Of a stretch of DNA of 64,000 nucleotides, positions 33,710 to 41,600 are shown piece by piece. The number at the start of each line of letters is the position of its first letter. Positions within the stretch are counted from its first letter, which is position 1. The notes beneath the pieces were generated by a model that was not told the DNA's origin, made no database searches, and saw only the letters and a program-made list of their open reading frames with translations. A program made the translations under genes and the position numbers. Source of the DNA: an uncultured Bacilli bacterium (lineage in GTDB: Bacteria > Bacillota_I > Bacilli_A > RF39 > UBA660); contig CAJUPN010000004.1 of assembly GCA_910588195.1 (NCBI GenBank), forward strand, positions 62,001 through 126,000. The letters are read 5' to 3'.

Positions 33710-33859
33710 AATGCTTTTCATTTCTTTTATTAAAATATCTAAATCATTAGTATCTAATTCATAATTTTCAAGATATTTAGTTATTAATTCTAAATGTAAA
33801 AGAAGCAAATTATTTTGAAAATCAATATCATTTTTTGGCATTGATGTAATAACTTTCAC
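33695..33859 (-). CDS. 54-residue protein at the element end, candidate directionality factor
   Basis: Starts at GTG 33859, with AGGTGAT three bases upstream. Acidic and helical: NNLLLLHLELITKYLENYEL then DLDILIKEMKSILSN. The stop codon lies inside the attachment region. I find no known family. The C. difficile skin encodes a small recombination directionality factor (CD1234) that, with the serine recombinase, drives excision. Size, location and lack of any other small gene make this the candidate here. That role is an inference. It may be read from the hydrolase transcript or its own promoter. Confidence 0.6.
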   Translation of the reverse strand: MKVITSMPKNDIDFQNNLLLLHLELITKYLENYELDTNDLDILIKEMKSILSNR

Positions 33860-33881
33860 ACTATCACCTATAAAAATATAT

Positions 33882-33918
33882 ATTAAAAAAAAGAATTTTA
33901 TAACTATAAAACTCTTTT
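33882..33918 (-). terminator. Terminator of the hydrolase gene in the skin element
   Basis: On the minus strand AAAGAGTTTTATAG pairs with TTATAAAATTCTTT, followed by T. It overlaps the stop codon at 33904. Confidence 0.6.
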
Positions 33919-35706
33919 TTTCACTTTTGACTCTTCTTTATTATCTTCTTTTAAATCTTCGTCAGTTCTATCAACTTCTTGTGCTAGATTATGGAATTTA
34001 TTACCATTTTCAGCAATTTGTACCTTAAGCTCACCAGTTATACTATAATCGCTAGTCCAAGGAGCTTTAAATTCAACATAATCATTATTTCTAATTCCTC
34101 TATTTAAAACATCGTTAATAGCATTATAAATTGGTTCTTTCATTTCAAAATCATCACCATATTTAGAAATAACTCTTAAAACATCTTCCCAAACAACAAA
34201 TTGACCTTCAGCAGATAAAACATCTATAACATTATCAGGGTATCTTGGATCTTCAAGTCTATTCGCTACAAGAGATGTAATACTTACAGCATCTTGATAA
34301 GAACCATTATACTCATGTTCAACAACATAATAAAGGGCTTTTAGTTCAAAATTAGTTAAAGTATATGTCGTATTATTAAAAGTTAAATGAAGTCCTCTAA
34401 CAAGTTCTTCATTATCTTTACCCATAGAAATTTCTTCTGCCTTCATCTCTGTGTTCTCTTCTAATACCAAAGACCTATTTCCTTCTAAAATACTTTGCGA
34501 ATCAGCCATTAAGGCAACTGTTTTATTTTCAAAAGTCTGAACATTTACTGTAGCTAATGTTTCAGCTTCTAAATTATCATCACTTTTTAATGTATCAACT
34601 TTTACTATTTCATAAGCATTTTCTGGAAAATTTTCACCAAAAGATTCATCTTCATATTCACTTGTTATAGAGTCTCCTATAATTGGTAACTCATCACTAG
34701 ATGACTTTCTTAATAAAAGTTTTCCTCCTTGTGCTACATTTAAAGATAATATATCAATATCACCTTGAGCTTTAAAAATTTTTAATTTCTCAACATCTGG
34801 TATACTTGTAATTGGCATACAAGCAATTGGAGAAACAAAATTACTTATTAAATTCTCCTGTGAAGAAACTGAAACAGCTACTACTCCTAAAGATAAAGAC
34901 GCAATTGCTAAACTCTTCTTAAGAGCTAAGAAATCTTTATTTTCTACATTCTTTCCAAATTTAGAATATACCAAATTCTTAAATCTAGAAAACACACCTT
35001 TAGCTTTCAAATTAAATTTAGATAATCGATTTTCTTTTAACATATTTTTAGAAGCTTGACGATATCCTCTATAACACTTTATTAAAGTATCAACATCCTT
35101 TTCATTAACGACATGATTTTTACTTAAAAATACTTCTTTTGGATTACAAAGTTCTTCACACATAATTAAAGAAGCTAATGTTGAATAATATGATATTAAT
35201 TCTTCATTTGATAGATTTTTTAAATCTTCCTCGTTAATTTTATAACTAACTTCAACTTTCTCATTTAATACAGCTTTAATATATTCAATTAACTTTTCTA
35301 TTTCTCTACAAGAATTATAAAGCGATAAATACTTTTTATAATATTTTTCTGAGACACTTACACGATAATTTCCTTTAACAAAACTACGCTTTTTACCACT
35401 TTTTCTTTCCAAAAAAGACATATTTTCTTGATATAGTCGTTTTGTCTCATTTAAATAATCTACAATGTTTAATAAATCTTCATTTGAATGAGCAATTTCT
35501 TCATCTATTGCAGTTGGATTATTAAGTTTTTCTTTCAGTTTTGCTATTGATTCATTAGTTGAATAAGATAACATTGAAAATAAATCACTTAAATTTTCAT
35601 CTTGAGCTATCGCTATTTTTTCTTGTTGCTTAAGTATCAATTGTTCACTTCTTTTAGCAAGTATTTGTTGAATTTTTGTCTTTGTATTATCTAACTCTTT
35701 AGTCAT
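33904..35706 (-). CDS. SleB/CwlJ-like cell wall hydrolase with coiled-coil N-terminus
   Basis: 600 residues. Residues 1-250 are charged and helical (AKRSEQLILKQQEKIAIAQD), followed by one hydrophobic helix near 265-285 (LAIASLSLGVVAVSVSS), a linker, then a C-terminal domain from about 450. That domain resembles the SleB-type spore-cortex hydrolase fold (Hydrolase_2): LKALYYVVEHEYNGSYQDAV, LVANRLEDPRYPDNVIDVL and AEGQFVVW. In the family the Glu of the first motif is catalytic; here EHE offers two candidates. Ribosome site GGGGAG. Lying in the sigK element of a presumed spore former, a role in spore-wall or cortex handling is plausible but not shown. Confidence 0.75.
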   Translation of the reverse strand: MTKELDNTKTKIQQILAKRSEQLILKQQEKIAIAQDENLSDLFSMLSYSTNESIAKLKEKLNNPTAIDEEIAHSNEDLLNIVDYLNETKRLYQENMSFLERKSGKKRSFVKGNYRVSVSEKYYKKYLSLYNSCREIEKLIEYIKAVLNEKVEVSYKINEEDLKNLSNEELISYYSTLASLIMCEELCNPKEVFLSKNHVVNEKDVDTLIKCYRGYRQASKNMLKENRLSKFNLKAKGVFSRFKNLVYSKFGKNVENKDFLALKKSLAIASLSLGVVAVSVSSQENLISNFVSPIACMPITSIPDVEKLKIFKAQGDIDILSLNVAQGGKLLLRKSSSDELPIIGDSITSEYEDESFGENFPENAYEIVKVDTLKSDDNLEAETLATVNVQTFENKTVALMADSQSILEGNRSLVLEENTEMKAEEISMGKDNEELVRGLHLTFNNTTYTLTNFELKALYYVVEHEYNGSYQDAVSITSLVANRLEDPRYPDNVIDVLSAEGQFVVWEDVLRVISKYGDDFEMKEPIYNAINDVLNRGIRNNDYVEFKAPWTSDYSITGELKVQIAENGNKFHNLAQEVDRTDEDLKEDNKEESKVKKRVL

Positions 35707-35733
35707 TATTAAACACTCCCCTTCAATTTTTAT

Positions 35734-35757
35734 TTCTGAGTATAAAATTACTCAGAA
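35734..35757. promoter_or_regulatory. Inverted repeat upstream of the hydrolase gene
   Basis: TTCTGAGTA (35734-35742) and TACTCAGAA (35749-35757) are perfect 9-base arms around six bases, 28 bases before the hydrolase start. On the minus strand the right arm contains TATACT, a possible -10, so this may be an operator over the promoter. Confidence 0.55.
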
Positions 35758-35853
35758 CACACCTAATCAAAATACCATAAATTATAGTTTGTGTCAACCA
35801 TTTTTGCGTCATTTTTCGGCACTTTTCCGCATATTTTCATTAGTTCCCTAGTA

Positions 35854-35859
35854 TATAAT
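35854..35859 (+). promoter_or_regulatory. -10 element of the recombinase gene
   Basis: TATAAT at 35854-35859, within TATATAAT, 15 bases before the GTG start; no good sigma-A -35 lies 17 bases upstream. The same TATATAAT string precedes sigK. It resembles the sigma-E -10 (CATAYAMT), and GCATATT at 35829-35835 resembles a sigma-E -35, though the spacing (16) is long. Confidence 0.4.
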
Positions 35860-35873
35860 AAAGAGGTGAAAAA

Positions 35874-37445
35874 GTGAACGATAAAAAGTATGCTATATAT
35901 TCTCGTAAATCGAAATATACAGGGAAAGGAGAAAGCACAACTAATCAAATAGAACTATGTCTAACAACCCTAAAAAACAAATTTCCAGACATAAAAAAAG
36001 ATGAAATATTAATCTATGAAGATGAAGGATTTTCAGGTTATAGCACCAATCGTCCTGCTTTTAAAAAGCTTTTAAAAGACATTGAAAATAATAAAATAAA
36101 AATTCTCCTTTTTTATAAACTTGATCGAATAAGCAGAAACGTTAATGACTTCGCAAGATTAATGTCTCTCCTAGAAGCTCACGATGTTTCATTTCTATCA
36201 GCTACAGAAAATATTGAAACACTAACACCTAGTGGCAAAGCACTAACTTATATGATATCTGTTTTTGCTGAACTAGAAAGAAATACCATAGCAGAAAGAA
36301 TAAAAGATAATATGCTTGAACTTGCTAAATCAGGTGTTTGGCTTGGTGGAAATACTCCCACTGGTTATAGCTCAGTTGAAGAAATAAAATTAATTAATAA
36401 TAAAAAGAAAAAAACTTATTGTCTAAAAGAAAATGAGGATATCGAAAAAGTAGAACTAATCTTTAAAAACTATCTAAGACTTAAATCTTTAACAAAATTA
36501 GAGACATTCCTTTTAAATAAAAATATATTATCTATTAATTTAAAACCATACACTCGTTTTTCTTTAAAAAATATATTAACTAACCCTGTTTATGTAAAAA
36601 GTGATAAAGATATCTACAATTACTATGAGAATAAAGGAATAAATTTATATGGGGGTTCTTGGAATGGAATTAATGGCTTAATGGTTTATAATAAAACAAC
36701 TAATTTAAATCATAAAATATTAAAAAGAAAGAAAACAGAAGAATGGATTATAAGTGTCGGTAAACATAAAGGAATAATTGATGGGAAGACATTTATAAAT
36801 GTTGCAAATTTAATTGAAGCTAATAACAACATGCGATATCGTAAAACAAATTCTTTAAGAAGTCCCCTGTCAGGACTCGTAAAATGTGCTAATTGTAAAT
36901 CTAACATGCGACCTAAAATAAGAAAGAATAAAGACAATGAAATCATCACTGACTATTTATGTGAATTAAAAGAAAAAAGCAAGAAGAATTTATGTGATGC
37001 CAAAAACATAAATGGTTCAATCATTGAAGATACAATAATAAGTAATATAATGAACTTTGAAATAAATATGACTATTTTATTCAACAAATTAAAAAAGACT
37101 CTCAAAACTGATAAAAATAGTGAAATAAAAGAAATTTCCTATAGAATAAAGAAAAATAATGAAACAATAAAAAATTTAATTGATAAAATAAAATATATTG
37201 ATATATCAATAATAGATGACATAAATAAAGAAATAAAAGAATTAAAAGAAGAAAATGCTATGTTAAACTCTAGATTAAATAAATTAAATGCTAATTCTAT
37301 AGATTTAAAAGACCTAGCCAATAAAACTATAAAGAATTATAAAAATATTAACAATTTAGATAATAAAACAAAGAAAAAATACTTACATTTATTAATAAAA
37401 GAAATCATAGCTTCAAATAATAAACTTATTATTAATTATAAATAA
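35874..37445 (+). CDS. Large serine recombinase of the skin element (SpoIVCA-like)
   Basis: Site-specific recombinase that excises the element from sigK. 523 residues from GTG 35874, with AGAGGTG five bases before. The N-terminal catalytic domain has YSRKS (catalytic Ser13), GKGESTTNQIE, DEGFSGYSTNRPAFKKLL, KLDRISRN and ELERNTIAERI. Then a recombinase domain, a zinc ribbon (CANCKSNMRPKI...CELKEK...LCDA) and a C-terminal coiled coil (about 425-470). All parts of the large serine family are there and no frame break is seen. The stop at 37445 is directly followed by the right arm of the attachment site. Confidence 0.95.
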   Translation: MNDKKYAIYSRKSKYTGKGESTTNQIELCLTTLKNKFPDIKKDEILIYEDEGFSGYSTNRPAFKKLLKDIENNKIKILLFYKLDRISRNVNDFARLMSLLEAHDVSFLSATENIETLTPSGKALTYMISVFAELERNTIAERIKDNMLELAKSGVWLGGNTPTGYSSVEEIKLINNKKKKTYCLKENEDIEKVELIFKNYLRLKSLTKLETFLLNKNILSINLKPYTRFSLKNILTNPVYVKSDKDIYNYYENKGINLYGGSWNGINGLMVYNKTTNLNHKILKRKKTEEWIISVGKHKGIIDGKTFINVANLIEANNNMRYRKTNSLRSPLSGLVKCANCKSNMRPKIRKNKDNEIITDYLCELKEKSKKNLCDAKNINGSIIEDTIISNIMNFEINMTILFNKLKKTLKTDKNSEIKEISYRIKKNNETIKNLIDKIKYIDISIIDDINKEIKELKEENAMLNSRLNKLNANSIDLKDLANKTIKNYKNINNLDNKTKKKYLHLLIKEIIASNNKLIINYK

Positions 37446-37446
37446 A

Positions 37447-37473
37447 CTTTCCAACAAGTTAGTATAGCAAATG
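37447..37473. other. Right attachment site of the skin element
   Basis: Arm CTTTCCAACA at 37447-37456, then 12 bases, then core AAATG at 37469-37473. Joined to the left end in the circular form, the arms are 28 bases apart and centred on the AA of the core. Confidence 0.8.
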
Positions 37474-37841
37474 AAATATTGATGTACTTTAGAAGTAATA
37501 AGAAAAACAACAATAATGTTTCTTTAAATGATTCAATTGGTTATGATAAAGATGGCAATGAAATAAATCTTATTGATGTCATCAAATCCAATAATACTGA
37601 ATTAACAGAATTTCTTCACAATAAAGATAATTTAGACAAATTAAATAAATATTTAAGTGTTCTAAACGAAAGAGAAAAAGAAATAATTATAAAAAGATAC
37701 GGTCTTTTTGATAATGATGAATTTACTCAAAAAGAAATATCAGAATATTTAAATATTTCAAGATCCTATGTTTCAAGAATTGAAAAAAGAGCTATAACTA
37801 AGCTCTTCCGAGAATTTAAACGTGACGGTGGAGAATTTTAA
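37474..37841 (+). CDS. sigK: sigK, C-terminal half (interrupted by skin element)
   Basis: Codes for EILMYFRSNKK onward after rejoining: VSLNDSIGYDKDGNEINLID (region 3) and LNEREKEIIIKRYG through EYLNISRSYVSRIEKRA (region 4 helix-turn-helix that reads the -35 element). The frame as it stands has no ribosome site; the first TTG or ATG after the core is only an internal codon. It continues codon 109 of the N-terminal half exactly in frame. Its last bases overlap the convergent XRE gene by four. Confidence 0.93.
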
Positions 37842-38077
37842 TCATCCAAAGGAGCAAAAAATTCTCTTATATCACATTTTAATACTTTAGCAAATCTCCA
37901 TAAAGTTCCTATAGAAAAAGTTTGAGTATATTTACTACTTTCAATATTCATTATAAATCCAACTGAATATGTAGATTCCTCTACAAGTTTGTCTTGTGTA
38001 AAACCTTTACTCTTTCTAATTCTTTTAAGGTTTTGGCCAATTAAATAATAAACATATATCTCATCTTCTTTATTCAA
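37838..38077 (-). CDS. XRE-family helix-turn-helix regulator
   Basis: 79-residue DNA-binding protein of the Cro/CI type: LIGQNLKRIRKSKGFTQDKLVEESTYSVGFIMNIESSKYT holds the helix-turn-helix, followed by FSIGTLWRFAKVLKCDIREFF. No second domain. Starts at TTG 38077 with GGTGGT upstream; no ATG is available. Convergent with sigK. Its target is unknown. Confidence 0.85.
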   Translation of the reverse strand: MNKEDEIYVYYLIGQNLKRIRKSKGFTQDKLVEESTYSVGFIMNIESSKYTQTFSIGTLWRFAKVLKCDIREFFAPLDD

Positions 38078-38170
38078 TTTACCACCACCAATACTACATA
38101 AGTTAATTATTCCATAAATTATAGAAAATATACCTCAGTCATTCAGTGAAAAATGATAAATTTAGAGATT

Positions 38171-38206
38171 AAAAAACCAGTTGAATATAAATTCAATTGG
38201 TTTTTA
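38171..38206 (-). terminator. Terminator after the 38226-38654 gene
   Basis: AAAAAACCAGTTGAAT pairs with ATTCAATTGGTTTTT; strong on both strands. The 38078-38225 stretch holds nothing else I can name. Confidence 0.75.
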
Positions 38207-38225
38207 GTTATATTAAATTTAAATT

Positions 38226-38654
38226 TTAAGACTTAATAACTTCATACTCAACAGTTTTAACTTTTGACAAATCAGCATCTGTTAAAGCCTCAATATGCTT
38301 TTTTTCGCCACTTTTTAAAGTAGAACCAACATACCCAAGCAATTTAACTATTTCATTATTTTGATCATCTTTAAAAATAATATTAATATACGAAATATTT
38401 ATATCATCTTTTGCATTTATTTCTGCTTCATACTTCATTAAACTATCTTCTTCTTTAATATTTATTGATGAAATAATAACATTATCAATTTCTACATTCT
38501 TTAGTTCATAGCCATAAAAAACATTTAAAGTATTTGTAGAAAATGTTACTTTAAAAAGTATTGTTGACAAAGAGACTAATACAAAAGCAAATACTCCTAT
38601 ACCAATAGCTTTTTGTTTAAAATTTAATTCTTTAATTCTATTTAGTAAATTCAT
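38226..38654 (-). CDS. Small membrane-anchored protein downstream of the giant surface protein
   Basis: 142 residues: a basic start, one membrane helix (AIGIGVFAFVLVSLSTILF, about 16-34), then an outer beta-rich domain (IDNVIISSINIKEEDSLMKY) with an FxLYD-like pattern ending AYVGSTLKSGEKKHIEALTD-type residues. It starts two bases after the giant gene and is surely co-transcribed with it. Function unknown. Confidence 0.65.
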   Translation of the reverse strand: MNLLNRIKELNFKQKAIGIGVFAFVLVSLSTILFKVTFSTNTLNVFYGYELKNVEIDNVIISSINIKEEDSLMKYEAEINAKDDINISYINIIFKDDQNNEIVKLLGYVGSTLKSGEKKHIEALTDADLSKVKTVEYEVIKS

Positions 38655-38656
38655 AG

Positions 38657-41600
38657 TTAATCTACCTCCATTGAAGTTATTTCTTCTTTTTTCTTTATAA
38701 TAATTTGTTTACTTTCAGATCCACAAACTAATTTATATGAACCAGTCTCTAAATCCTTTATATTTTTATAATATCTATCATCTATTAAGCATTCAGTCGG
38801 TATTAAATAGTCATCACCTTGGTAAAATTCTAAAATACTAGACTCTTTTTCTGAAATAATTTTAGTAACTGTTAAACTTGCTACTGATAATATATTATCT
38901 GAAGATCTAGTTCTAGCAATTATAGTTAAATTTTTGTCTATTTTAATAGGTTCTTTATAAAGTATCCAAGTTTGTCCTAAATCTAAACTATATTCATTAA
39001 TAAATCCTGATGGATAATCAATGGTTATCTCTTTAGTTGAAGATAATTCAAAAGAATCCATATGGAACTTTGGTGCTTGAACAGTGTTTACATCAATAAG
39101 TTCACTGTAACCCATACTGGTTGGTTGAAGTGCAATTTGAGTAACTGTGACTGTTCCATTTCCAGCTGAACAATCACCATAAACACAAGCATTCTCATAT
39201 TCAGATCCACCTTTTACACTTATAACACCAAGTTGATCTATTCCAGTATTTTGGTTAGTAAATATATTAATACTTCCTCCACCAGAACCTCCACCTCCTG
39301 ATGTTCCATATCCACCTCTTGCTCCATTAGCTGTTAGCTTTCCATTGTTTTTGTATTCATTTGCATATAAAACTAGAAGTCCTCCCGTTCCATTACTTCC
39401 ATATCTTATCTTATCTTGACCAGGTGTTCCTCCTCCAGGATTTCCGGCTCCTCCACCCCATCCTTGATATCCTCCGCCACCTTGGCCTCCAATATCTGAT
39501 GCTGGTGGATTTGCCTTGTATGAACCTCCTGATCCTCCAGAATATGATGTTCCTTTTCCTCCTTGACTGGTATTTAGACTTGCTGTTCCTCCAGCTCCGC
39601 CTCCTCCAGTCTGTCGTCCAATTCCATCCATTCCTTTTGTTTTTGATGTTGTTTCTGATGAACCTCCTTCAGCTCCTAATGCTGGTACATATTCATATGT
39701 TCCATCTGCATTCTTCCACAAGTATACATCTTGTCCTTCAGCTTTGGCTCCATGGGAATTATCTATTGTTCCATTATTCTCTAACTTCCCAGTTACATAC
39801 ATTGTAAATCCTTTTGGTCCTCCATATAATTCATCATAATATGGTCTTACTGTTACTCCTTCTTCTATTGTTACATTTCCCTTGACCTTTACCACTACCA
39901 TGTTTCGTGCATTATCATTCTTTGTTGCTACATCTCCTGCATCTCCAAATATTTGATCACTACTCCATCTTTGGTCTCCTTCTATTACATACATATGCAC
40001 TGGGTATTCTTCATTATTTACTTTGAAGAACCAATACCCACTTCTTATATCTTCATTAATAATTGATAAAATACTATCTCCTGTTTTAGTTACAGAATTT
40101 TTGTATGCTTCTTTGTCCTGTTCAATTATCTCTTTTAAATCATAATAAGTTCCGTTTCGAACCTCTCCAATATTTATTGTTCCATCTCCTGCGGAACAAT
40201 CACCATATGGGCACATATTATCATACTCTGGACCACCAATAGTTTTTGAAATACCTAGAATTTCATTATACCTAGTATTAGTTATAACACCAAGTTGATC
40301 TATTCCAGTATTTTGGTTAGTAAATATATTAATACTTCCTCCACCAGAACCTCCACCTCCTGATGTTCCATATCCACCTCTTGCTCCATTAGCTGTTAGC
40401 TTTCCATTGTTTTTGTATTCATTTGCATATAAAACTAGAAGTCCTCCCGTTCCATTACTTCCATATCTTATCTTATCTTGACCAGGTGTTCCTCCTCCAG
40501 GATTTCCGGCTCCTCCACCCCATCCTTGATATCCTCCGCCACCTTGGCCTCCAATATCTGATGCTGGTGGATTTGCCTTGTATGAACCTCCTGATCCTCC
40601 AGAATATGATGTTCCTTTTCCTCCTTGACTGGTATTTAGACTTGCTGTTCCTCCAGCTCCGCCTCCTCCAGTCTGTCGTCCAATTCCATCCATTCCTTTT
40701 GTTTTTGATGTTGTTTCTGATGAACCTCCTTCAGCTCCTAATGCTGGTACATATTCATATGTTCCATCTGCATTCTTCCACAAGTATACATCTTGTCCTT
40801 CAGCTTTGGCTCCATGGGAATTATCTATTGTTCCATTATTCTCTAACTTCCCAGTTACATACATTGTAAATCCTTTTGGTCCTCCATATAATTCATCATA
40901 ATATGGTCTTACTGTTACTCCTTCTTCTATTGTTACATTTCCCTTGACCTTTACCACTACCATGTTTCGTGCATTATCATTCTTTGTTGCTACATCTCCT
41001 GCATCTCCAAATATTTGATCACTACTCCATCTTTGATCTCCTTCTATTACATACATATGCACTGGGTAAATAACGCTGGTGCCCAACACTTCAAAATCAT
41101 AATAACCTGATTTTAAATCTTTTGTTTCTATTATGTCTAATATACTATTACCTTTTACTGTTATATTTGTTACTTTAATATCCTTACTTACCTGTGCAGT
41201 TAGCCCAGCACCTGTTGTTATTTCACAAGTCAAAGTATATTCTCCTACTGGTAAACTACTTGAATTTGTATACTCTACATCACTATTAGGAACTTTGCAG
41301 ACCCTATTTGATCCACTTATTCCATCAGTATAACTAGTTGGTATTACATATTCTAGATCTTTAGAAAAAATACTAGGTAAACCATCTAAACTAATAGTTG
41401 GAATTGTTTTATCAATTTTTGAAACCGTAAACGAAGCAGCAACCTTTATGTTATCACCGTCAACAACTCTTGCAACAACAATTGTATTATTTTCAGTTAT
41501 CTTTAATGGTTGTTCATATAATTCCCAAGACTCGCCTAAATCTAAACTATATTGATAACTATAGCCATTATAAACATCTCTTGGATAACTAATAGTTAAT

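Larger units (their letters stand above)
33684..37473. mobile_element. Minimal skin-type intervening element in sigK (3,785 bp)
   Basis: DNA between the two AAATG cores at 33684-33688 and 37469-37473. It holds a 54-residue protein and a SleB-like hydrolase on the minus strand and a large serine recombinase on the plus strand. Excision at the core restores sigK in frame. The insertion point, inside ARCIEN/EILM, matches the place where the skin elements of B. subtilis and C. difficile sit, and the core resembles the AATGA core of B. subtilis. No phage structural, replication or transposase genes are present. Base composition is like the host. Confidence 0.9.

Noticed and set aside
33364..33750. 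sigK as a dead, transposon-broken pseudogene
   Set aside because: Both halves are free of other damage, the junction has a recombinase core, the restored frame is perfect and the recombinase is intact.
33684..37473. Element called a prophage
   Set aside because: No structural, lysis, packaging or replication genes; only a recombinase, a wall hydrolase and one small protein.
37479..37841. The sigK C-terminal part as a separate small regulator gene
   Set aside because: It has no ribosome site and starts at internal sigma-K codons. It continues the N-terminal half exactly in frame once the element is removed.
39361..40869. Two identical 148-residue plus-strand frames
   Set aside because: They are antisense shadows of the Gly-rich repeats; Gly codons read backwards as Leu, Phe and His, and there is no ribosome site.
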